Origin: Candidatus Daviesbacteria bacterium RIFCSPHIGHO2_02_FULL_43_12
GTDB taxonomy: Bacteria; Patescibacteriota; Microgenomatia; Daviesbacterales; UBA10151
NCBI GenBank assembly: GCA_001776775.1
Contig: MFDD01000013.1
Span: 1 to 44,906 of the forward strand
Direction of reading: 5' to 3'
DNA: 44,906 nt
Under the pieces are notes generated by a model. The model worked only from the letters and a program-made list of their open reading frames with translations, was not told the origin of the DNA and searched no databases. Numbering within the stretch: the stretch's first letter is position 1; each line of letters begins with the position of its first letter. This document shows positions 22,661-29,917 of the stretch, piece by piece. Made by a program: the position numbers and the translations under genes.

Positions 22661-23911
22661 ATGACTGATCTTAAAGGACATCTTAAGCTAAAAATCCAAA
22701 AAACCATTTCTGCACTGAATTCTTTGACCGTTACGCTTGTTTTGATAGCCTTAATCATTGGATGGATGCTTGGGCAAAGAGATCTCCGTTTGCAGCTAGA
22801 TGGATCCCGTCCGCAGATTACCTTTACCCACCAAACACCATCAGGTAGTGCTACGAATATTGACTTTAAGCTTTTTTGGGATACTTGGGATTTGGTCAGC
22901 CGAGAGTATGTCGACAAAAAGGCCATTGACTCGACGAAAATGTTTTATGGAGCGATCAAAGGGATGGTTGAGGCAGTTGGCGATCCTTATACTGTTTTTC
23001 TTCCTCCTGAGTCTCAAAAATCGACCAAGGAAGAGTTGGGGGGCAGTTTTGAAGGAGTCGGCCTGCAACTTGGGTTCAATAAGGAGAAGAGGTTGGCGGT
23101 AATCGCACCTTTATCGGGAACGCCTGCAGACAAGGCAGGTATTAAACCAGGTGATCTGATTCTAAAGATTAATACTACAGACTCGATAAATATGTCCTTG
23201 CCTGATGCTGTAAATATGATCAGGGGAGTGAAAGGCAGTCAGGTCGATCTGGAAATCTATCATGATGGTGATGATAAAACCAGAGTAGTCACCCTGACTC
23301 GGGATACAATAATTGTTAAAAGTGTCGAATACCAGTCCAAAACCACACCTCTGGGCAAGAAAGTGGGTTTGATTAAATTGTCTCGTTTTGGGGAAAAAAC
23401 CAGCGGCGAGTGGGTAGAGGCAGTCTCAATGGCCTTGGCCGGCAATCCTGCAGCCATAGTGCTGGATTTACGGAATAACCCGGGAGGATTCTTGGATGGC
23501 GCAGTATTTATTGGATCGGAATTTATCAGCTCGGGAGATATTGTACTTCAGGAAAACGCTGCAGGTGAAAGGCAAGGCTACAAAGTTAATCGAGTCGGTA
23601 AGCTAACTAATATACCAGTCATTGTACTGATCAATAAAGGTTCGGCCTCGGCTTCGGAGATTGTGGCCGGAGCGCTGCAAGACTTAAAAAAAGCTAAATT
23701 GGTAGGAGATCAGTCTTTTGGCAAAGGGACGATCCAAGAGTCCCAAGAGCTTCCCGGTGGCACAGGTATACATATCACGACTGCTAAATGGCTGACTCCC
23801 TTGGGGCGTTGGATTCATGGAACTGGTCTAACTCCGGATGTAGTGGTTGTCTTGGGGGACGATCAGACCAAAGATGCGCAGCTGGATAAAGCCTTAGAGC
23901 TGCTAGATTAA
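22661..23911 (+). CDS. C-terminal processing peptidase, S41 family
   Basis: A periplasmic-side (extracytoplasmic) tail-specific serine protease. An N-terminal membrane helix (about 20-40) is followed by a PDZ domain (about 125-205; GVGLQLGF...GTPADKAGIKPGDLILKI) and the S41 catalytic domain with the nucleophile in NKGSASASEIVAGAL and the general-base Lys in QSFGKGTIQ. The 416-aa length is typical of CtpA. It cleaves membrane or secreted proteins and may act with the HtrA protease encoded 31 bp downstream. The start is 2 bp after the previous stop, which suggests coupling. Confidence 0.93.
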   Translation: MTDLKGHLKLKIQKTISALNSLTVTLVLIALIIGWMLGQRDLRLQLDGSRPQITFTHQTPSGSATNIDFKLFWDTWDLVSREYVDKKAIDSTKMFYGAIKGMVEAVGDPYTVFLPPESQKSTKEELGGSFEGVGLQLGFNKEKRLAVIAPLSGTPADKAGIKPGDLILKINTTDSINMSLPDAVNMIRGVKGSQVDLEIYHDGDDKTRVVTLTRDTIIVKSVEYQSKTTPLGKKVGLIKLSRFGEKTSGEWVEAVSMALAGNPAAIVLDLRNNPGGFLDGAVFIGSEFISSGDIVLQENAAGERQGYKVNRVGKLTNIPVIVLINKGSASASEIVAGALQDLKKAKLVGDQSFGKGTIQESQELPGGTGIHITTAKWLTPLGRWIHGTGLTPDVVVVLGDDQTKDAQLDKALELLD

Positions 23912-23922
23912 CTTTTTTATGC

Positions 23923-23928
23923 TAAAAT
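23923..23928 (+). promoter_or_regulatory. Extended -10 of the htrA-like gene
   Basis: TGC-TAAAAT (23920-23928) ends 14 nt before ATG 23943 and could give a leader of about 7 nt. No good -35 is seen. Confidence 0.4.
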
Positions 23929-23942
23929 AGGCCCAAAAGATT

Positions 23943-25061
23943 ATGGATCGACTGAGGCAAATTATTTTAATAGTTATATTAGGAAGTTTAGCTGGACTTA
24001 CGACCTTTCGTTTAGCCTCCGAGGGCAAGCTACCCATTAAAATCGGTAATTTAGTCCCCCAAACGATCAATAATCAAACCCAAACAGTAGTGCAAGAGGA
24101 AAATTCCGTTATCAAGGTAGTTGAGCAAAGCTCCCCTTCGGTTGTAGCGATTGGGGTAACTCAAAGAGTTGCGAACCCCTTTGATCCTTACGCTCTACCT
24201 AAACAGCAGCAGAGTACAATCGGAACAGGGTTTATGGTTTCTCAAGATAAAGGGATTATCGTTACCAATCGACATGTGGTCGATAACTTGTCTTTAAAAT
24301 ATACAGTTATTACGAAAGACGGCAAAAAGTTTGATGTTAAAAAAATCTATCGAGATCCGAACCTTGATCTAGCCTTGGTGCAGGTAGATAATATTAATCT
24401 TCCCGCTCTTGAACTGGGAGATTCGTCTAAAATTAGAGTTGGTCAGCTGGCTATTGCTATCGGGAATGCGCTAGGCCGGTTTGACAATACAGTGACCACT
24501 GGAGTCGTTTCAGGCTTGGGTCGAGCGGTGAGTGTCGGAGATCCGTTTGGGGGAATAACCGAACAATTGGATGATTTGATCCAAACAGATGCTGCGATCA
24601 ATCCCGGTAATTCTGGTGGACCACTCCTAAACTCGGCTGGGCAGGTAATCGGAGTGAATGTAGCCACTACCGAAGGTGCTCAAAACATCGGTTTTGCAAT
24701 TCCTATCAATTCGGTAAAAGCTATCGTTGATGAATTTGTTAGCACGGGTAAGATCACCCGGGCCTATATGGGTATCCGTTATCGTTTAGTTACCCGGGAC
24801 ATCGCGATCTTAAACGAAGTACCCCAGGGGGCATATATCCAGGAAGTGATTACAGGCAGCCCTGCCGACAAAGCTGGGATTCTAGCGGGAGATATTTTAA
24901 CCAAAATTGATGGCCAGACGATTAATAACGAAACTAAAATTTCCCAGATAGTGCAGTCTAAAAAGCCCGGAGATTCGATTAGCACCGAGGTATGGACTGA
25001 TGGCAAAACCAGATCTGTCAATGTGACTTTAGCGGAAACTCCAAACCAAGAGCCTTACTAA
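23943..25061 (+). CDS. HtrA/DegP-type trypsin-like serine protease with PDZ domain
   Basis: An extracytoplasmic S1C protease. An N-terminal membrane anchor (about 5-22) is followed by the trypsin-like domain with the triad His in TNRHVVD, Asp in DPNLDLALVQV and Ser in NPGNSGGPL, and one C-terminal PDZ domain (about 275-360; GAYIQEVITGSPADKAGILAGDILTKI). One PDZ makes it DegS/HtrA2-like, not DegP-like (which has two). It handles misfolded envelope proteins. At 372 aa the length is normal. It lies next to ctpA, a protease pair. Confidence 0.94.
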   Translation: MDRLRQIILIVILGSLAGLTTFRLASEGKLPIKIGNLVPQTINNQTQTVVQEENSVIKVVEQSSPSVVAIGVTQRVANPFDPYALPKQQQSTIGTGFMVSQDKGIIVTNRHVVDNLSLKYTVITKDGKKFDVKKIYRDPNLDLALVQVDNINLPALELGDSSKIRVGQLAIAIGNALGRFDNTVTTGVVSGLGRAVSVGDPFGGITEQLDDLIQTDAAINPGNSGGPLLNSAGQVIGVNVATTEGAQNIGFAIPINSVKAIVDEFVSTGKITRAYMGIRYRLVTRDIAILNEVPQGAYIQEVITGSPADKAGILAGDILTKIDGQTINNETKISQIVQSKKPGDSISTEVWTDGKTRSVNVTLAETPNQEPY

Positions 25062-25108
25062 AATCTTACTTCCTCCAAAGGGTACTCTTATGTAACTTTA
25101 GTAAAGTA

Positions 25109-25687
25109 ATGGTCATGGAAGCACTCAATGCATTTTTATCTGTTAGCTTGCTTAGTTGGATGGCCCTCGGACTCCTTGTGGGATATATGGTACATATACT
25201 AGATTACCACTCTGTAAATAGAAGTATTTTGGGTACTCTACTGACAGGAGTGTTGGGAGCCCTAGCCGGTGGAGTATTCGCAAATATTGTGTTGGGTTCT
25301 GGGGTCAGCGGATTTAACCTCTGGTCTCTGGCTATCGCCGCAGTAGGTGCTCTATCTTTGGCTATATTACAGAGATCGATTTTTTCTAACTCCGGTCAAG
25401 AATATCAAAGAGAAGCTGAGGTTTATCATCAGCAAGTGACACCCCTGAGAAATAAAGATCCCAAAAGGATTACCCAAGAAGATGATTTAGGTCTAAATAA
25501 TTTAACTTGGATCCAAAACCTCTTGCAACTAGCGCACTATCCAATCTCTAAAGCGGATCTTATTCGTTCTGCGGAGCAAATGGATTCAAGCAGCCAGGTG
25601 CTATCTATTTTAGAAAACCTACCGGATCATATTTATGATAATGCACAACAGATAGAAAAAGAGCTCGACACCGTAGATAATTATTGA
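25109..25687 (+). CDS. GlsB/YeaQ-like membrane protein fused to a DUF2795-like domain
   Basis: Residues 1-90 form three membrane helices (about 8-28, 38-62, 66-86) in a GlsB/YeaQ/YmgE (transglycosylase-associated) pattern: LLVGYMVHIL...LLTGVLGALAGGVFANIVLG. Residues 125-185 match DUF2795: NLLQLAHYPISKADLIRSAEQMDSSSQVLSILENLPDHIYD, close to the family's YPxSKxxLxxxA...L.xLPDxxY. The combination is unusual. An acidic linker separates the two. Function is unknown. Confidence 0.65.
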   Translation: MVMEALNAFLSVSLLSWMALGLLVGYMVHILDYHSVNRSILGTLLTGVLGALAGGVFANIVLGSGVSGFNLWSLAIAAVGALSLAILQRSIFSNSGQEYQREAEVYHQQVTPLRNKDPKRITQEDDLGLNNLTWIQNLLQLAHYPISKADLIRSAEQMDSSSQVLSILENLPDHIYDNAQQIEKELDTVDNY

Positions 25688-25720
25688 CAAAGACGACAGA
25701 TCTGATTTAAGCTGTAGGCA

Positions 25721-26041
25721 GTGAAGACCTCGTTTACTCAGGCCATTGATTTAGTTTATCCGGATCTTGACTCAAAAATCCGTAACGAAATTAAAGAAAG
25801 AGTAACCGGCAATATGTTGGAATTTTTAAAACATAAGGTTTTTGACGAATCCGAGCAGGCTAGTTTCGATAACGAAATAAATCAAATTCTCGACCCAAAG
25901 CAGAAATCCGAAAATTACGGAAGAAAGATTATGGAAAAGCTGCTTAGCTTACCTGAGGATACTCAAAAACAGATTAATGGTGATTTAGATTTGGAACTGA
26001 TTAGGGTCATGAATAAAATCGACGAGGCGATACAAGGCTAG
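25721..26041 (+). CDS. Small helical protein, 106 aa
   Basis: An acidic, all-helical cytoplasmic protein with no membrane segment. The pattern EIKERVTGNMLEFLKHKVF...EINQILD...GRKIMEKLLSLPEDTQKQINGDLDLELIRVMNKIDE recalls the small helical proteins (DUF5663 type) common in CPR genomes; the 141-aa gene at 39087 has a similar layout. Starts with GTG at 25721. TTGACA at 25684-25689 may be a -35. It ends 2 bp before the next gene. Confidence 0.6.
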   Translation: MKTSFTQAIDLVYPDLDSKIRNEIKERVTGNMLEFLKHKVFDESEQASFDNEINQILDPKQKSENYGRKIMEKLLSLPEDTQKQINGDLDLELIRVMNKIDEAIQG

Positions 26042-26043
26042 AA

Positions 26044-26478
26044 ATGACAGATCAAAGAGAAGGACCAGCGGTTCCAGAAAGACCAAATCTATTCAGCCGG
26101 GTTGGAGCAGCTCTGGAAACTTGTTTACATCCCAATTGTTTAATCGAAGGTGCGGCATCGGCAGCTGGAGCTATCCTTGGGGCGGCATATAATCCGGATA
26201 ATCCACTTTTGGGTGCGGCGGTAGGAATATTTACTGGGGGAGCAGCGGCTTTTATAGGTCGGGAATCTGTTCAGAGTATGATGAATGAAAATAGGGTAAG
26301 AGCGGCCACGGCTTATGATCAAGGAATAGTTGGCTTAGTTGATAGACGTCCCTCTGTTCAATTATTATTTCAGGCGCTTAAAAGTGGTAGAGCCCAAACT
26401 CCATCTGGGGAGACTCAGCCTATTGACGACATAGATCGCTTGAATCAGGTTAGGGAAAACAGTAACTCATCCCGGTAG
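26044..26478 (+). CDS. Glycine-zipper protein, 144 aa
   Basis: Not recognised. The middle (about residues 35-75) is rich in Gly and Ala with small-residue spacing (GAASAAGAILGAAYNPDNPLLGAAVGIFTGGAAAFIGRE), a glycine-zipper that could insert in membranes. The ends are polar. The gene starts 3 bp after the previous stop, and its end overlaps the convergent prmC by 12 bp. Confidence 0.6.
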   Translation: MTDQREGPAVPERPNLFSRVGAALETCLHPNCLIEGAASAAGAILGAAYNPDNPLLGAAVGIFTGGAAAFIGRESVQSMMNENRVRAATAYDQGIVGLVDRRPSVQLLFQALKSGRAQTPSGETQPIDDIDRLNQVRENSNSSR

Positions 26479-27213
26479 TCTGATGGTTAAGATTCTTTGC
26501 ATATAGGCTAAATCCTTTTTAACTTCGATCTCGGCTTCTGGAAAGTACTTTTTGGCGATATCAACAGCCAATTGCCCATGGGTATAGTCGATCTCGCCGA
26601 TTAAAAGTTTTGGGGTCAGCTTTTTTTTGATTAACTGTTGAAAAAGTATCTCATAAAGTCCAAAACCGTTTTCGCCACCGTCTAATGCCAGATGTGGCTC
26701 GAAGTCTTTGACAGATGAATCAAGATAGGGAATCCTGGCAGTGGGGATATAGGGAAGATTGGTAACAATAATGAGCTCAGAGTCGGGAGTTATTAGTTCG
26801 GAGTAAAGACTGGTTAGTAGGTTGCTCTGGATGAATTTAATGTGATCTTCTACGCCGTGGAGTTTAGCATTTTGTTTAGCTACTCTCAAAGCCTGCTTAG
26901 AGATATCTGTGGCTATAATTTTATATCGAACCTCGATGGTTCGATTAGATAAATTCTTGGCTAAAGAAATAGCAATGTTTCCTGAGCCGGTACCGATATC
27001 TATTATCGTATATAGGTTATCAGTTCTCGGTTCACGGTTCTCTGTTTTGCTGTGAACTGACAACTGTGAACTGTGAACGAACTGTAGGATCATTTCTACC
27101 AACAGCTCGGTCTCCGGGCGGGGGATTAAGACATCCGGGGTGACTTTGAATTTGAGTTTGAAAAACTCGACCCAACCTTGAATATATTGCTGAGGTTTAT
27201 CGGAGTTATTCAT
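26467..27213 (-). CDS. prmC: Release factor glutamine methyltransferase PrmC, catalytic domain only
   Basis: PrmC methylates the Gln of the GGQ motif in release factors. LIPRPETELLVE, the SAM loop DIGTGSGNIAISLA, and NLPYIP (the usual NPPY, with the first Pro changed to Leu) are in order. The protein begins at QQYIQG, so the N-terminal helical RF-binding domain (about 70 residues) is missing. Two in-frame inserts are made of repeat DNA: about 22 residues (VHSSQLSVHSKTENRE and onward) just before the SAM loop, and a shorter SELITPDSEL just before NLPY. The start overlaps the prfA stop by 8 bp. Length 248 aa. Confidence 0.88.
   Translation of the reverse strand: MNNSDKPQQYIQGWVEFFKLKFKVTPDVLIPRPETELLVEMILQFVHSSQLSVHSKTENREPRTDNLYTIIDIGTGSGNIAISLAKNLSNRTIEVRYKIIATDISKQALRVAKQNAKLHGVEDHIKFIQSNLLTSLYSELITPDSELIIVTNLPYIPTARIPYLDSSVKDFEPHLALDGGENGFGLYEILFQQLIKKKLTPKLLIGEIDYTHGQLAVDIAKKYFPEAEIEVKKDLAYMQRILTIRLPG
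26778..26806. repeat. Second repeat-derived insert in prmC
   Basis: The words CTCAGAGTC and GAGTTATTAGTTCGGAG encode SELITPDSEL before the NLPY motif. GAGTTATTAGTTC is shared exactly with the ssb-rpsR spacer at 20379. Confidence 0.5.
27014..27082. repeat. In-frame palindromic repeat insert in prmC
   Basis: GGTTCACGGTTC on one side and TGTGAACTGTGAAC on the other form an inverted repeat of GTTCA/TGAAC words around a short spacer. It is read in frame as about 22 extra residues between LVEMILQF and YTIIDIGTGSG. The same words and layout occur at 34326-34393. Confidence 0.7.
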
Positions 27214-28153
27214 CCTCAGGGGACTTGCTGAAATCCGTTGCTTCCTGAAGTGCTTTTATCACCGGCCCTAGGTGGCCCTCCAAAATATCTTCCAGATTAT
27301 GCCAAGATTTGCCGATCCGATGGTCGGTTAATCTGTTTTGAGGGTAGTTATAGGTTCTGATCTTTTCGTTTCTTTCTCCAGTCCCGACCTGTTTGGCCCG
27401 CTCGGCCTCGACATTACCCACATCTTTGCTGCGTTCTAGCTCCCAGATCTTGGCCCGCAGTAAATTCATGGCGTTTTCGCGGTTTTGGAGCTGGGACCTC
27501 TCGGTTTGGGCAGTAACCACCAGCCCTGTCGGAAGATGTTTGACGCGGACTGCGGTATTAACCTTATTAACATTTTGCCCGCCCGCCCCTCCAGAGCGAA
27601 AAGCTTCGAATTCAATCTCGGCTGGGTTGATGTAAACCTCTGTCTCTCTAATCTCAGGTAGTACTGCAACTGTCGCAGTTGAAGTATGGATTCTGCCCGA
27701 GCTTTCGGTTTTAGGCACTCGTTGGACTCTATGAACCCCTGATTCGAACTTTAAGGCAGTGTAGGCGCCTTTGCCTTTGATCTGCAAAGTGACCTGTTTG
27801 ATCTGTCCTAAACCTCCTTCAGAGCGGTCCAGCTCTTCGACCCGCCATTGCTGGGTTTCAGACAAACGTAAATACATCCGCAGCAGGTCTCCGGCAAAGA
27901 GACCAGCTTCATCTCCGCCGGCAGCAGCGCGGATTTCAATATTGGCCACGTTTGGATTTACTTCATCGGCCTGGTCATATTGGCCTTGGTTAGGAGACGA
28001 AGTGGATGCCGATTGCTCCAGCTCTTGTTTTTGTTTTTTTAACTCGGTAATCTCTAGTTCTGCCAAATCTTTTAGTTCCGGATCATCCAAGAGCTTATTG
28101 GCCTCAGCGATCCGCTGATCTATTTCGGCTAGTTGTTGTTGAAGGTAGTCCAT
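27206..28153 (-). CDS. prfA: Peptide chain release factor 1
   Basis: RF1 recognises UAA and UAG. The GGQ peptidyl-hydrolysis motif lies in RSGGAGGQNVNKVNTAVRV; the codon-reading tripeptide is PKT in QRVPKTESSGRIHTS, an RF1-type PxT and not the SPF of RF2. At 315 aa it is about 45 residues shorter than E. coli RF1 because domain 1 is reduced to a short coiled-coil (residues 1-50). A TATAAT box ends 6 nt before the ATG. Middle gene of rpmE-prfA-prmC: substrate and its modifying enzyme are adjacent. Confidence 0.95.
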   Translation of the reverse strand: MDYLQQQLAEIDQRIAEANKLLDDPELKDLAELEITELKKQKQELEQSASTSSPNQGQYDQADEVNPNVANIEIRAAAGGDEAGLFAGDLLRMYLRLSETQQWRVEELDRSEGGLGQIKQVTLQIKGKGAYTALKFESGVHRVQRVPKTESSGRIHTSTATVAVLPEIRETEVYINPAEIEFEAFRSGGAGGQNVNKVNTAVRVKHLPTGLVVTAQTERSQLQNRENAMNLLRAKIWELERSKDVGNVEAERAKQVGTGERNEKIRTYNYPQNRLTDHRIGKSWHNLEDILEGHLGPVIKALQEATDFSKSPEDE

Positions 28154-28159
28154 AAAGAG

Positions 28160-28165
28160 ATTATA
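28160..28165 (-). promoter_or_regulatory. -10 box of prfA, leaderless
   Basis: TATAAT on the minus strand, 6 nt before ATG 28153. Confidence 0.5.
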
Positions 28166-28213
28166 TATTAACGCGCAACGTCATTTCTGGATAAATCGAG
28201 TGAGCTGTACTCA

Positions 28214-28237
28214 TTCGATCCACCTGCGTGGATCGAA
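28214..28237. repeat. Perfect hairpin between rpmE and prfA
   Basis: TTCGATCCAC and GTGGATCGAA form a perfect 10-bp stem with a 4-nt loop, 5 nt after the rpmE stop. It is not followed by a T-run on the minus strand, so it would stabilise the rpmE mRNA end or slow polymerase more than terminate it. Confidence 0.5.
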
Positions 28238-28242
28238 AACAT

Positions 28243-28563
28243 CTAAGAAGCGGACTTGCGGGCTTGCATCAGCAAGTCTTTGAGAGTAGGTTTGTCAGCT
28301 TTAGTCTGCAGCTTAGCAGCTCTACTGGCGATAATTTGTTGTTTTTCGGCTTGTTTGACTTTGGCCACAGCTTGTTTCTTTTGGAACCTGTCAACTTGGC
28401 CCAAGGTATCGACAAATTTTTGTTGACCAGTATAGAAGGGGTGACAAACTGAACAGATCTCTACCCGGATAGTTGGTACAACAGAACCAGTCACGAAAGT
28501 ATTGCCGCAAGCACAAGTAACCTTGGCATCGCTATAATAGGTGGGGTGAATATTAGCCTTCAT
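28243..28563 (-). CDS. rpmE: Ribosomal protein bL31, zinc-binding form
   Basis: Large-subunit protein. [10 protein letters not shown], the CxC pair in VTCACGNTF and CxxC in [29 protein letters not shown] are the C+ form of L31. A basic/Ala-rich helical tail of about 35 residues makes it 106 aa, longer than most (66-90). The -10 TACAAT (28572-28577) ends 8 nt before the start. It precedes prfA on the same strand. Confidence 0.95.
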   Translation of the reverse strand: MKANIHPTYYSDAKVTCACGNTFVTGSVVPTIRVEICSVCHPFYTGQQKFVDTLGQVDRFQKKQAVAKVKQAEKQQIIASRAAKLQTKADKPTLKDLLMQARKSAS

Positions 28564-28571
28564 AGGATCGT

Positions 28572-28577
28572 ATTGTA
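28572..28577 (-). promoter_or_regulatory. -10 box of rpmE, leaderless
   Basis: TACAAT on the minus strand ends 8 nt before ATG 28563. The place of the -35 falls in the AAATC-rich tandem repeat. Confidence 0.45.
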
Positions 28578-28587
28578 CTAGATATTA

Positions 28588-28617
28588 GATCAAAAATCAA
28601 AGATCAAAGATTCAAAA
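28588..28617. repeat. Short tandem repeat upstream of rpmE
   Basis: Four units of 7-8 bp, (G/A)AT(T)CAAA, follow each other. It lies in the rpmE promoter region and just beyond the stop of the next gene. Confidence 0.5.
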
Positions 28618-28619
28618 AA

Positions 28620-28904
28620 TTACCTAGAACTTCTTCTTCGGTGAAGCGCATTAGAATGAATTATATAATTGCCCCACGCCAGCCCACCAAGACTAACAAA
28701 TACTCCGGTGAGTCCTAGGTTTATTCTCTCTGATCCACGTTGAGGAGTTTCTAGTGTAGGTATCCCAGCGATTAGACGATCACGATCTTGAATGGCTATT
28801 TCCGCTTGGCGAGTGGATGAAGTCATTAGCATCAGGCAGAGTAGTATTCCGGAGTAAGCCTCCCTATTTCGCCAAACATGGTTTTTTAGGTACTCTAATT
28901 TCAT
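28620..28904 (-). CDS. Small membrane protein, 94 aa
   Basis: Not recognised. Two hydrophobic segments (about 17-33, weakly, and 66-82) flank a polar middle with ERINLGL. It has its own promoter (TTGTTA, 17 bp, TATAAT) and a 7-nt gap to the start. Confidence 0.5.
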   Translation of the reverse strand: MKLEYLKNHVWRNREAYSGILLCLMLMTSSTRQAEIAIQDRDRLIAGIPTLETPQRGSERINLGLTGVFVSLGGLAWGNYIIHSNALHRRRSSR

Positions 28905-28911
28905 ACCAGGT

Positions 28912-28940
28912 ATTATAAGGTATTAGTCCTATAATAACAA
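28912..28940 (-). promoter_or_regulatory. Promoter of the small membrane protein gene
   Basis: TTGTTA (28935-28940), 17-bp spacer, TATAAT (28912-28917) on the minus strand; the ATG at 28904 follows after 7 nt. Confidence 0.6.
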
Positions 28941-28953
28941 ACTCGTCCAACGG

Positions 28954-29907
28954 CTATTTATGGTGTTGTTGGAAGTGTTGATTATGGTGTTGTTCTTTGC
29001 CCAGTGTCCCCCAATATACCCCCAAAATAATCAGACAGGTACCAACCACAAAAGAAAAGGATACCCGCTCTTGCAAAAACGGCACCGCTAAAAGAGTCGC
29101 CACTACCGGATCGATATAGCTAAAAAGACTAGCCTTAGCCAAGCCAATTTTTTCTAAACCCCATTGAAACATAAAAAAGGCGCTGATTGTAGAAAGGATA
29201 GTGATATACAAAAATCCTAATCCGCCTAAAACTGTTACTTTATAGACCCATAGTGGATTTTGCAGATAATCCAAAGTGGCCGGACCGGCAAAAGTCACCA
29301 CGCCAACTAAAAAAGTACCAATAGTGACCACGATAAAATGATAGCGAGCGAGCAAAGGTCTGGCGATAGTGGCTCCGGCAACAAAGACTATGCCGGATAG
29401 AATAATTAACAAATTTCCCAGAGTACTTTCTATATTAAAGCCAGAGGTAAAAAGCAAAGGCAGTCCCAATATGACAACCCCGCCAATTAACCCGAGCACT
29501 GTCCCTAAAATATTTATCCAAAAGACTTTTTCCTTCAGAAACCACCATCCACAAAGCATAGAGAGAATTGGTACAACCAAGGTTAAGGCCGAGGCGTTAA
29601 GAGCAGTGGTCCGGGATAATCCTTCATAGAAAAGATAAATATGAAAGGTGATCATCAGCACCCCGGCCACACATAATCTAGGTAAGTCTTTGAGCTGCAT
29701 TTTAAGCTGACGTCTCTCGATCCATAAAAAGGGAATCAGAAAAATACTCGCCAAGCTAAAGCGTAAAAAGGCTAAACTCATCACCGGGATCTCCTGAAGG
29801 GTGACCTTGGCGACTACAAAATTAGCTCCCCAGATGAGATGAGCTAAAAATAGGGCGATAAAGGCACTCAGAAAAAAACGGCTTTTGGAAAAGTTAGGAA
29901 AAGTCAT
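28954..29907 (-). CDS. EamA/DMT-family transporter
   Basis: A ten-helix drug/metabolite exporter with two EamA repeats. Signatures: LIWGANFVVAKVTLQEIPVMSLAFLRFSLASIF in the first repeat, and LGFLYITILSTISAFFMFQWGLEKIGLAKASLFSYIDPVVATLLAVPFLQERVSF in the second. C-terminus His-rich (HHNQHFQQHH). Substrate unknown, commonly amino acids or other small metabolites. It follows hisS after 10 bp, with AAGGGAAG before the start, and is probably in its transcript. Confidence 0.9.
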   Translation of the reverse strand: MTFPNFSKSRFFLSAFIALFLAHLIWGANFVVAKVTLQEIPVMSLAFLRFSLASIFLIPFLWIERRQLKMQLKDLPRLCVAGVLMITFHIYLFYEGLSRTTALNASALTLVVPILSMLCGWWFLKEKVFWINILGTVLGLIGGVVILGLPLLFTSGFNIESTLGNLLIILSGIVFVAGATIARPLLARYHFIVVTIGTFLVGVVTFAGPATLDYLQNPLWVYKVTVLGGLGFLYITILSTISAFFMFQWGLEKIGLAKASLFSYIDPVVATLLAVPFLQERVSFSFVVGTCLIILGVYWGTLGKEQHHNQHFQQHHK

Positions 29908-29917
29908 CTTCCCTTAA

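Noticed and set aside
28214-28237. Intrinsic terminator after rpmE
   Set aside because: The stem is perfect, but the sequence after it on the minus strand has no T-run.
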